From: Deltaproteobacteria bacterium RIFOXYD12_FULL_50_9
GTDB taxonomy: Bacteria > Desulfobacterota > Desulfobulbia > Desulfobulbales > CALZHT01
Direction of reading: 5' to 3'
Length of the DNA stretch: 6,077 bases
NCBI GenBank assembly: GCA_001799225.1
Contig: MGTA01000122.1
Span: 1,182-7,258, forward strand
The translations under genes were made by a program, and so were the position numbers. A model generated the notes under the pieces. It made no database searches. It saw only the letters and a program-made list of their open reading frames with translations, and was not told the DNA's origin. Position 1 is the stretch's first letter, and each line of letters begins with the position of its first letter. Positions 1 through 5,774 of this stretch are shown here, one piece after another.

Positions 1-764
1 GCCAGTCGTTGGCGGTCCAAGGCGTTGTTTTTGAAGACCTGGACGGCGGCGGCCATCTCGCCGATCTCATCCTTTCTGTCACGAGCCGGGATTTCGACGT
101 TTAAATCACCGTCGGCCAGCCGGGCCATGGCCATGGTCATTTGCACCACCGGTCTGGTGAGTGAACGGGCCAGAAGAAAGATTATAACAATGACAATCGC
201 CAGCAGACCAAGACACCCCAGGGTAAGCATGAGTTTTTGGTGACCAAGTGCCTGATTTAACGGCGTCAAATCAAAAGTAAGAACTATCATGCCACCCTGC
301 TCATTCTCCTGCCAGGCCGGATGGCAGCGGACGCACTCAGGCGTCACCATCTGCGGGGTGTATATCCGGACCGCTGTGGGTCCGACTTTGACCAGAGGTT
401 TCTTGATGTTTTGTAACTCCTTTTGCAATTCAGCGGGCAGCTTGACAGCTTCCCCGGATGAGGAGAGATTGCCACGCAACTCCCGGTCATAAAGAGAGAC
501 ATCCACAACCCCTCTGATATCCTTCTGGCGCAGCAGAAGTTTTTGAAAATTTTTCATCTGTCCACGTTCCAGAGAATCCTTAACACCCTGCTGCAGCGAC
601 TGAGAAAGGTTGTCAACAGCCGTCATGTAGGCGCTGGTCATCTCGTTGCGAACATAATTGTTAAGCAGCACGGTGCCAACCAGCATAGAGGCGAGCAAGG
701 TCAACACAACTGAAACAACCAGCTTCATGGTTATCGACCGGTTGGCAAGCAGAGATTTGGTCAT
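1..764 (-). CDS. HAMP-domain transmembrane receptor with periplasmic haem-c motif (chemotaxis receptor or sensor kinase), C-terminus cut off by window edge
   Basis: The first 254 codons are visible; the gene runs off the left edge. Seen: a short cytoplasmic start, membrane helix 1 (about residues 14-34), a periplasmic domain of about 140 residues, membrane helix 2 (about 178-199), then a HAMP domain (about 200-252, with RPVVQM, ADGDLNVEIP and DEIGEMA). The periplasmic part carries CVRCH at residues 144-148 (bases 321-335), a covalent haem-c attachment motif, just before a strand-like segment leading to helix 2. Known: Geobacter chemotaxis receptors with a PAS-like periplasmic c-haem domain have this plan, as do some histidine kinases and cyclases; the output domain lies outside the window, so the class is undecided. 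The ATG at 764 is chosen because AAGGAG (773-778) lies 8 bases upstream. It follows the hydrogenase small-subunit gene on the same strand after 135 bases with no convincing terminator. Inferred role: sensing periplasmic redox state or a gas ligand. Confidence 0.85.
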   Translation of the reverse strand, partial: MTKSLLANRSITMKLVVSVVLTLLASMLVGTVLLNNYVRNEMTSAYMTAVDNLSQSLQQGVKDSLERGQMKNFQKLLLRQKDIRGVVDVSLYDRELRGNLSSSGEAVKLPAELQKELQNIKKPLVKVGPTAVRIYTPQMVTPECVRCHPAWQENEQGGMIVLTFDLTPLNQALGHQKLMLTLGCLGLLAIVIVIIFLLARSLTRPVVQMTMAMARLADGDLNVEIPARDRKDEIGEMAAAVQVFKNNALDRQRL

Positions 765-899
765 CGTCTTATCTCCTTCTGAGGCAGGATACCTTCTCTT
801 TAACCTTTTAAGATTTTGCACTGCATTAACTCCCTCCCTTTTAAGGGCTCTCTGTACTCTCCACCCCGGCATAGCGTATAGTGAGGATATTCATCCTGA

Positions 900-1811
900 T
901 CACGTTTTCCGTTTTTTCATCCGATAAAACGGCATATTTTTTTGTTTGGCAAAAAGTGGGGATGCGCAGCCGATACACGGAGCATTGGCATTGATGCACC
1001 AAGTTTGGCCGCCATTCCACCAGCGGCTCGAGCAGTCGGCCTTAGTCTGTTGACCAAGGCAACCGAGCTGAAACAGACAACCACCGTCTCCGAGTTTCGC
1101 CGCAAAAATTTCCTGCTGGAAATCGTGATATCTGGGACAGGTTTCATGGATGCTGCGGCTGAAAAAAAGCTTGGGAGAACCGATTTCAGTAAGCTCCGGC
1201 ATCCCGATTTTAACCAGATGGACTACTGTCTGCCAGACCCAGTCCGGATGAACGGAACATCCCCGGATCTGAATCACCGATTTGTCGATCTTGCGCTGGG
1301 CAAAGAATTTCGGCAGACCAACAGCGCCGGTCAAATTCCCTTCTGCGCCAGGGATTCCGCCATCACAGGCGCAAGCCCCGATGGCAACAGCGCCAACCAT
1401 GGTCCGGGCTGCCGATTCGAGCAGACTGGCCAGGGACTTATCGCCAATCTTGCAGGCCGTCGGCATTTTTTCCGGGATGGCCCCTTCAAGGACCAGAAAG
1501 TATGGTCCTGCCTCACCGGCGATATAACGCTCGATAAGATCCATGGCCTGTGAGCCGCTGGTCGCCGAAAGATCGGCATGAAAAACCAGCTGGGAATACC
1601 TGGTAATCAAAGTTAGAGGCGTAGGCTCCCTGGCCTGGAGCAGGGAGATGGAACATCCGGAACAGGATTGCCCCTGTAGGTAAAGGAGTTTGGGAATAGT
1701 CTGAGGATCGATCTGCCTGAGAGCCGCTGCTACTGGTTCCGGCAGGTTGCCGACGCCAAAGGCAGCGCCGATGGCGGCAGCCATTGTCATGAATTCACGT
1801 CTGTTCATCAT
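900..1811 (-). CDS. [NiFe] hydrogenase small subunit, Tat-exported, periplasmic
   Basis: Carries electrons from the Ni-Fe site to an outside acceptor through three iron-sulfur clusters. A twin-arginine signal, NRREFM (residues 3-8), and an Ala-rich stretch open the protein; cleavage is likely near residue 30, exporting the folded dimer. Ligands by position: proximal cluster C50, C53, C147 and C185 (in RGCSVHPDW); distal H222, C225, C245 and C251; medial C260, C272, C279 and C282. C272 sits in TWC, where many [NiFe] enzymes have Pro, so the medial cluster should be [4Fe-4S], as in [NiFeSe] enzymes. The two supernumerary cysteines of oxygen-tolerant enzymes are absent at the expected places (G52 and G152), but an extra C149 lies near ligand C147. 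At 303 residues, with no C-terminal membrane helix, it is probably soluble or docks to a separate partner. The start at 1811 has GAGG 8 bases upstream; a second ATG follows directly. It begins 15 bases after the large-subunit stop, so the pair is cotranscribed. Confidence 0.95.
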   Translation of the reverse strand: MMNRREFMTMAAAIGAAFGVGNLPEPVAAALRQIDPQTIPKLLYLQGQSCSGCSISLLQAREPTPLTLITRYSQLVFHADLSATSGSQAMDLIERYIAGEAGPYFLVLEGAIPEKMPTACKIGDKSLASLLESAARTMVGAVAIGACACDGGIPGAEGNLTGAVGLPKFFAQRKIDKSVIQIRGCSVHPDWVWQTVVHLVKIGMPELTEIGSPKLFFSRSIHETCPRYHDFQQEIFAAKLGDGGCLFQLGCLGQQTKADCSSRWWNGGQTWCINANAPCIGCASPLFAKQKNMPFYRMKKRKT

Positions 1812-1826
1812 TGCAGCAGCCTCATT

Positions 1827-3338
1827 TTAATGGACGGCACAGGCCAGGCATGGATCAAACGAGTGGACGATCCGCACTGATTCAATCTGCACTGCCGGGT
1901 TCGCCACCTTGGTGCCAATAAGCGCCGACTCCATGGCCCCGGGATTCCCTCTGTCGTCACGGGGAGAGCAGTTCCATGTCGTTGGCACCACGCACTCATA
2001 TTTCTCGATTTTATGATTCTGCAGGCGGATATAGTGCAAAAGGGCGCCACGGGAGGCCTCAGTTGCGCCGAAGCCTTCACCGGTCGCCGGGATTTCGAGA
2101 TCGAGTGCGGATGGCCCGCCTGGTTCGATCCTTTCGGTCTCTTCCAGGAGAAAGTCGGCGATAATCACTGCACTGATCGCACGACAGAGATGACGGCCCA
2201 GGACTGAATTCAACTGCTTAGCGGTAATGCGGGCTTTGGCGGCGAAACGATCAACCAGTTTGGTCACCTGCGGGTTGTTCCCTTGCTTATAGTCGACCAG
2301 AACCCTGGCAGCCGGCCCGACTTCGACCATCTGACCGTTATAACGCGGTGCCTTGACCCAGGTGTATGCCTCATTTTTTTCAGGGGCAGGCGTCAGCTGC
2401 CCTTCAGTGACTCTGAGGCCGCTGGGTGAAGAGTAGCGGGCATATTTGACGTCTTCGGTAATCAGGCCAAAATCGACAGGCCTGACTTTGCCGTCCAGCA
2501 GCACGCCCGCCGCGAACAACCGACGGCTGTCGGCCCCTGGGCCGAGTGGAAGCACACCGAAAGACATGAAGCCGCCGCGACTCTGGCCGATATGCCAGTA
2601 ATCGGGAAAGGCGTGCGCAACGGCCAAGAGGTCGGGGATATATTTCTGATGGATGAAATCCCTGACTTCCTCGATCAGGGCCTGATAGGTAGAGATCAAG
2701 TCAATGGTGGGCTTCTGGGCGCAACCGCCGGGGAATATCCCGGTCGCATGCGGGAATTTGCCGCCGAAGATCGCTGCCGCACGATTGGCCTTCTGCTGAA
2801 TCTCCATGGCCTCGATATAGTGTTTGAGCGCCCCGATATTGATCTCATCGTTATGTAAATATTGCCCTTTAAGACGGGGCAAAAACGGGGCGCCGGGAAA
2901 GGTGTTTTTCGCAGCCAGTTCCGCCTTCACCCAATCCCGCACCTGCACCAGATCCCTGTCCGTTCCGTGATAGTTGACGATGGCGGTAATATCGATGAAG
3001 TCAAGAGCCGAAAGCTGATAAAATTGCAGGATATAGTCATAAAGATGGTTAGCGCCTTGAATCAGGTTATGGAGGATACGGCCATTGGTGGGCGGTGTAA
3101 TTCCATACGCTTTTTCCTGGGCATAGGAGGAGGCAATGGCATGAGCATAGGGACAAACCCCACAAATTCTTTGGGTTATCTGTTGAGCATCAAGCGGATC
3201 ACGACCTCGCAGAATCACCTCAAAACCTCGAAACATCTCGCCGACGCATTGGGCATCTTTAACGACATTGTCAATGACGGTTGTCTTTACATTAAGATGA
3301 CCTTCAATTCGGGATAAAGGGCCAAGTTCAATTTGCAT
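1827..3338 (-). CDS. [NiFe] hydrogenase large (catalytic) subunit, no C-terminal maturation peptide
   Basis: Holds the Ni-Fe(CN)2CO site that splits or forms H2. Seen: RIEGH at residues 11-14 region (R10-H14), the N-terminal nickel motif RxCGxCxxxH (R57, C59, C62, H66) preceded by RGRDPLDA, and the C-terminal motif DPCLACAVH with C497 and C500. These four cysteines are the nickel ligands. The 503-residue protein ends exactly at the His of the last motif; most exported hydrogenases continue for about 15 residues, which a dedicated protease removes after nickel insertion. There is no signal peptide, so export must be by travelling with the Tat-tagged small subunit encoded next. The first DPC codon is TGC, so this is a cysteine and not a selenocysteine enzyme, although the small subunit's extra medial cysteine recalls [NiFeSe] relatives. 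The ATG at 3338 fits the usual short N-terminus before RIEGH; a weak AGG lies 7 bases upstream. The large-then-small gene order is unusual for this class. Confidence 0.96.
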   Translation of the reverse strand: MQIELGPLSRIEGHLNVKTTVIDNVVKDAQCVGEMFRGFEVILRGRDPLDAQQITQRICGVCPYAHAIASSYAQEKAYGITPPTNGRILHNLIQGANHLYDYILQFYQLSALDFIDITAIVNYHGTDRDLVQVRDWVKAELAAKNTFPGAPFLPRLKGQYLHNDEINIGALKHYIEAMEIQQKANRAAAIFGGKFPHATGIFPGGCAQKPTIDLISTYQALIEEVRDFIHQKYIPDLLAVAHAFPDYWHIGQSRGGFMSFGVLPLGPGADSRRLFAAGVLLDGKVRPVDFGLITEDVKYARYSSPSGLRVTEGQLTPAPEKNEAYTWVKAPRYNGQMVEVGPAARVLVDYKQGNNPQVTKLVDRFAAKARITAKQLNSVLGRHLCRAISAVIIADFLLEETERIEPGGPSALDLEIPATGEGFGATEASRGALLHYIRLQNHKIEKYECVVPTTWNCSPRDDRGNPGAMESALIGTKVANPAVQIESVRIVHSFDPCLACAVH

Positions 3339-3441
3339 AATTCAACCTGTTGGATTGACAAATGAGTCAGAGATAACGCGCCTCTAAAACTAGAAAAATG
3401 GCAATGGACTAAAAATCACTCGGTAAATCTTAAAATATCAT

Positions 3442-3469
3442 GCTATAGTTTTTCGTGTTTGAATGTCAA
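3442..3469 (-). promoter_or_regulatory. Candidate sigma-70 type promoter of the hydrogenase genes
   Basis: On the minus strand TTGACA (3469-3464) is followed after 16 bases by TATAGC (3447-3442). The first box is a perfect -35 match; the second matches 4 of 6 of the -10 consensus. Transcription would start near 3435, leaving a leader of about 97 bases before the large-subunit ATG. The -35 box lies inside the inverted repeat at 3456-3472, so a regulator bound there would affect polymerase binding. No convincing sigma-54 site was found in this interval. Predicted by eye only. Confidence 0.45.
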
Positions 3470-3472
3470 ACA
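3456..3472. promoter_or_regulatory. Perfect 7-3-7 inverted repeat, operator-like, over the hydrogenase -35 box
   Basis: The sequence TGTTTGAATGTCAAACA is a perfect inverted repeat with 7-base arms and a 3-base centre. It covers the predicted -35 box of the hydrogenase promoter. The half-site TTTGA/TCAAA recurs with variation at 3512-3530. The position suggests a binding site for a dimeric regulator. The TTGA/TCAA core resembles CRP/FNR-family half-sites, but the arms are only 3 bases apart, not the 6 usual for that family, so no regulator is named. Confidence 0.4.
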
Positions 3473-3490
3473 TTTTTTGTGGTGTCAACA

Positions 3491-3507
3491 GTTTAGGTCC
3501 CTTAAAC
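3491..3507. repeat. Imperfect inverted repeat between the cyclo-ligase-like gene and the hydrogenase
   Basis: GTTTAGGTCCCTTAAAC pairs its 5-base ends (GTTTA with TAAAC) and then GG with CC after one mismatch. It lies between two stronger inverted repeats in the 197-base gap. No run of T follows on either strand, so it does not look like an intrinsic terminator. It may be a weak operator arm or chance. Confidence 0.25.
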
Positions 3508-3511
3508 CGGT

Positions 3512-3530
3512 GGCTTGACAAAGTCAAACC
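3512..3530. promoter_or_regulatory. Near-perfect 8-3-8 inverted repeat just after the cyclo-ligase-like gene
   Basis: GGCTTGACAAAGTCAAACC has 8-base arms around AAA with one mismatch, which becomes a G-U pair in RNA. It starts 5 bases beyond the stop codon of the upstream minus-strand gene and 40 bases from the 3456-3472 repeat. The TTGAC/GTCAA arms match the half-site there. Read as RNA it is a stable hairpin and could help end the upstream transcript, but no U-run follows; read as DNA it is a second operator candidate upstream of the hydrogenase promoter. Confidence 0.4.
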
Positions 3531-3535
3531 GTACA

Positions 3536-4255
3536 TCATCCGGTGTTGGTCGGAGGCGAAGCCGGTACAACGACCTCTCTTGCCTGATAAAGCTGCCAGA
3601 GCGGCGTGATCCGCTTGATCCTGTCCAGGGTCAGTCGGTCCCATAAAATGGCATACGACCTTGCTCCCGCAGATTCAAGCATTACAAAACCATCTGCAGA
3701 GACAAGGCCCTGCACTCTAGCATCCCAGGGATCATGATCCAATGGTTCGGCAACTCTCTGCGGTTCCGTTACAGCGGCCACAATAACGGTCTGAGCGGTC
3801 ACCGCTCCATAAGCCGCCAGAATAGCCAACGACAAATCGAGAAACCCGTGCCCGTCACCGACCATATAGCCATCGCGATCAATTGCCAAGGTGTCGGTAG
3901 CCACAAGATCTATTGACAGACGACAAAGCTCACCGGACTTCAGTTTCGTGCCATAGCGACTTATTCCCCCAAGGGATACGACCTGACTTAATTGTTTAAA
4001 GGGTACGGTAAATGGTTTCAGAAGAAAAAAACCATCCCTTAGATGCGGAGACGGCATTACCAGCACCTTGTTGTCGGCCAGGGCATTCATGCAGATCTGC
4101 TGCAGTATCATCGCAGGCGAGGCAAAAATCATCCCGGCCTGCCGATAAACATCGCTCTGCCGCAGATGCTCGGCAAGTTTGCCGTAGCCATTCTTTTGAA
4201 TCTCCGGAGCGGCTGACTGCGCTGCCGTTTCCCGGATGGTGGTTTTTGAAAGCAT
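3536..4255 (-). CDS. 5-formyltetrahydrofolate cyclo-ligase-like protein (MTHFSD-type branch)
   Basis: A 239-residue soluble protein of the 5-formyltetrahydrofolate cyclo-ligase superfamily, whose true members use ATP to turn 5-formyl-THF into 5,10-methenyl-THF in the cytoplasm. Seen: a central segment NKVLVMPSPHLRDGFFLL (residues 62-79), the phosphate/folate loop GDGHGFLDLS (133-142), corresponding to GxGxGFYD of the family, and a C-terminal stretch EPLDHDPWDARVQGLVSADG (170-189) like the family's late HD...VD.ivT motif. The form PxPxLRxGFF and GxGxGFxDL places it nearer the MTHFSD-like branch than classical cyclo-ligase, so the actual substrate is uncertain. The ATG at 4255 has GAGGAG 5 bases upstream. 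It lies upstream of the hydrogenase on the same strand, but 197 bases of repeat-rich sequence with its own promoter candidate separate them; cotranscription is possible, not shown. Confidence 0.75.
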   Translation of the reverse strand: MLSKTTIRETAAQSAAPEIQKNGYGKLAEHLRQSDVYRQAGMIFASPAMILQQICMNALADNKVLVMPSPHLRDGFFLLKPFTVPFKQLSQVVSLGGISRYGTKLKSGELCRLSIDLVATDTLAIDRDGYMVGDGHGFLDLSLAILAAYGAVTAQTVIVAAVTEPQRVAEPLDHDPWDARVQGLVSADGFVMLESAGARSYAILWDRLTLDRIKRITPLWQLYQAREVVVPASPPTNTG

Positions 4256-4272
4256 CTAAGCTCCTCATGATG

Positions 4273-4283
4273 TTATTCGAGTA
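4273..4283. repeat. Left copy of an 11-base direct repeat in the divergent intergenic region
   Basis: TTATTCGAGTA, identical to the copy at 4390-4400. This copy lies 17 bases before the start codon of the minus-strand cyclo-ligase-like gene, just outside its Shine-Dalgarno. The pair brackets the AT-rich promoter region, which could fit a shared regulator, but an 11-base match in AT-rich DNA may be chance. Confidence 0.35.
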
Positions 4284-4321
4284 CCACAATGTAACATTAA
4301 TATTATGCAACGCTCATATAA

Positions 4322-4350
4322 TTGACTTTTTTTTCTGGAAAGAATAATAT
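4322..4350 (+). promoter_or_regulatory. Candidate sigma-70 type promoter of the PilZ gene
   Basis: TTGACT (4322-4327) and TAATAT (4345-4350) are separated by 17 bases, the optimal spacing, with 5 of 6 and 4 of 6 consensus matches. The spacer begins with a T-run. Transcription would start near 4357, giving a leader of roughly 48 bases before the ATG at 4405. No comparably clear promoter was found for the divergent minus-strand gene. Confidence 0.5.
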
Positions 4351-4389
4351 CTAAGAAATTTAAACTGATAACACCTGAGTAACAACAAT

Positions 4390-4400
4390 TTATTCGAGTA
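4390..4400. repeat. Right copy of an 11-base direct repeat, over the PilZ ribosome-binding region
   Basis: TTATTCGAGTA, identical to 4273-4283. Here it ends 4 bases before the PilZ start codon, and its GAG is the only visible, weak Shine-Dalgarno. Anything binding this element in DNA or RNA would affect PilZ expression. Chance similarity cannot be excluded. Confidence 0.35.
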
Positions 4401-4404
4401 ATTC

Positions 4405-5073
4405 ATGAGAATAATCATTGCTTCGACATATGAACAGATCAGCGAGGAGATTAACCAATTACTTAAAGCCCAAACCCCTCTGCTCTTTTGCCAGAAAGGA
4501 ACACCCCACTCCTCGGTCACCATAACCAGAATTGACAATTCCCAAGAGAAACCAATCCTTATTCTGACCAAACAGAGTGAGTTCCGCCTGACTGAACCGG
4601 AGGGCTTTATTTTTTATAAACATCCCAACAAACTAAACAGATGTTTTAAGGCTGACGAAATCCGCGAGCATAAAAATCTGCTTGCCATCTCTTTTCCGGC
4701 GGAGCTCATAGAGATTCAACGTCGAAAATTTTCACGCATGCCCACCGCCGGAAATTCTCGGGCTACCTTCGCCGTCGAAGGCAAACAACGCATGCACCAC
4801 TGCATCCTGAAAGATGTCAGTCTTGAAGGGGCCAAAATGAGAGGCAACTTCGGCACTGTTCAACAGGGCCAGATCCTCAAACCTTTTACCATGATCCTCG
4901 GCATGCGGCACAGTGATCTGGAAGAGACCGTTCCCGTCACTGCAGCCAGCGTGGCCTGGGTAGAAATCACTAATGATTCTGAAGGGTTTATCGGAGTACA
5001 TTTCAAAAAAGGCACCGTTGACCAAGGGCTGCTGCAACACTATATCAAAATGCGCCTGCTTGAAGGCAGGTAA
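4405..5073 (+). CDS. PilZ-domain cyclic-di-GMP receptor, YcgR-like two-domain form
   Basis: A 222-residue cytoplasmic protein with no membrane helix. The N-terminal half (about 10-100) looks like the beta-rich YcgR-N-type domain that precedes PilZ in flagellar brake proteins. The PilZ domain (about 103-215) shows both c-di-GMP contacts: the RxxxR switch in QRRKFSRMP (R107, R111; R106 adjacent) and DxSxxG as DVSLEG (D137, S139, G142). Both are intact, so ligand binding is expected. Known family roles are slowing the flagellar motor or changing pilus and surface behaviour on binding c-di-GMP; which applies here is not visible. The ATG at 4405 has only a weak GAG upstream, but no better start is near and the N-terminus is needed for the first domain. 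It is divergent from the cyclo-ligase-like gene and converges with the MarC gene, only 3 bases apart. Confidence 0.88.
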   Translation: MRIIIASTYEQISEEINQLLKAQTPLLFCQKGTPHSSVTITRIDNSQEKPILILTKQSEFRLTEPEGFIFYKHPNKLNRCFKADEIREHKNLLAISFPAELIEIQRRKFSRMPTAGNSRATFAVEGKQRMHHCILKDVSLEGAKMRGNFGTVQQGQILKPFTMILGMRHSDLEETVPVTAASVAWVEITNDSEGFIGVHFKKGTVDQGLLQHYIKMRLLEGR

Positions 5074-5076
5074 TAG

Positions 5077-5709
5077 CTAACCCAATACGGGAAAGAGCTG
5101 CTTCAAACCGCTGGCAATGAACTCGACGCCGATAGCGGCCATAATCAAACCCATAATCCGAGTCACCAGGTTAATCCCGGTCTTCCCCAGAAATTTGGCA
5201 ATATGGGTGGCAACCCGAAAACAGATCCAGGTAATCAGGCTTATCAATAAAATCTCGACGCCAAGGACCATATAATGACTGGCTGATTCTTGGCGCTGCG
5301 CATAAAGGATAACCGTTGAAATTGCCCCGGGCCCGGCCAGAAGCGGCATACCTAGCGGCACAACCGCCAGGGAATCCCGGTCAGTGGAATCTTCAGTCTC
5401 TTCCTGGGTATGTCTGGCCGCACTCATCCTGGCATGCAGCATGGAAAGGGCCATCAGCAGGATAAGGATGCCTCCGCCGACTCGAAACGAGGCAATCGAA
5501 ATCCCAAAAAATCTGAGGATCCCTTCGCCGCACAAAAGGGCGACGAACAGGATAACCCCGGTGGCCAAAGCGGCAATACTGCCGGTGTGCCGGCGTTCCG
5601 GCATACTCTGATTGACAGTAAGCTCTATAAAAATAGGGACAGCCCCAATTGGGTTGACAACCGCTAATAATCCTGCAAAAAATTTAGCATACTCTGATAT
5701 ACTTTCCAT
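5077..5709 (-). CDS. MarC-family integral membrane protein (UPF0056 type)
   Basis: A 210-residue inner-membrane protein with about six hydrophobic segments, the usual size and topology of MarC/YchE/YhgN proteins. Recognisable family signatures are VVNPIGAVPIF near residues 17-27, PLGMPLLAGPGAISTVI near 117-133, and the last helix RIMGLIMAAIGVEFIASGL. A charged cytoplasmic or periplasmic loop rich in Glu, Asp and Arg lies around residues 94-112. The biochemical role of the family is unsettled; the early link to multiple antibiotic resistance was not upheld, and a small-molecule transport role is only suggested. The ATG at 5709 has AGGAGG very close upstream (3 bases), with overlapping GAGGA at better spacing. 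It is divergent from the partial gene at 5775 and ends 3 bases from the PilZ stop, leaving no room for a separate terminator. Confidence 0.92.
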   Translation of the reverse strand: MESISEYAKFFAGLLAVVNPIGAVPIFIELTVNQSMPERRHTGSIAALATGVILFVALLCGEGILRFFGISIASFRVGGGILILLMALSMLHARMSAARHTQEETEDSTDRDSLAVVPLGMPLLAGPGAISTVILYAQRQESASHYMVLGVEILLISLITWICFRVATHIAKFLGKTGINLVTRIMGLIMAAIGVEFIASGLKQLFPVLG

Positions 5710-5774
5710 CTTCCTCCTCTACTGCCGGGAGCTCTTAATAGTAAACACTCTCCACACTATACAAGGATCGATCC

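Noticed and set aside
836..847. CCCTTTTAAGGG palindrome in the gap before the receptor gene
   Set aside because: The loop would be too tight for a hairpin, no T-run follows, and no promoter element aligns with it.
884..897. AGGAT-ATTC-ATCCT hairpin just after the small-subunit stop, considered as terminator
   Set aside because: Only a 5-base stem, and no U-run follows on the minus strand.
942..1553. A 203-codon plus-strand open frame opposite the hydrogenase small subunit
   Set aside because: It lies wholly antisense to a gene with complete cluster motifs, and its translation shows no recognisable domain; it is a shadow of the codon pattern.
1827..1850. Selenocysteine in the large subunit, suggested by the [NiFeSe]-like small subunit
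   Set aside because: The first codon of the last CxxC is TGC, not TGA, and no in-frame TGA occurs before the stop.
2862..3317. A 151-codon plus-strand open frame opposite the large subunit
   Set aside because: Antisense to the conserved N-terminal nickel-binding region; no plausible domain.
3512..3530. Possible HcpR or FNR site (TTGAC...GTCAA)
   Set aside because: The half-sites look similar, but the centre is 3 bases, which does not fit the spacing expected for CRP/FNR-family dimers; kept only as an unnamed operator candidate.
5070..5080. Convergent PilZ and MarC stops 3 bases apart as sign of an artefact or antisense control
   Set aside because: Both proteins have complete, family-typical C-termini; close convergent ends are common in compact genomes.
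5758..5763. TATACA as a -10 box for the right-edge gene
   Set aside because: It overlaps the Shine-Dalgarno and is about 12 bases from the ATG, too close for a normal leader.
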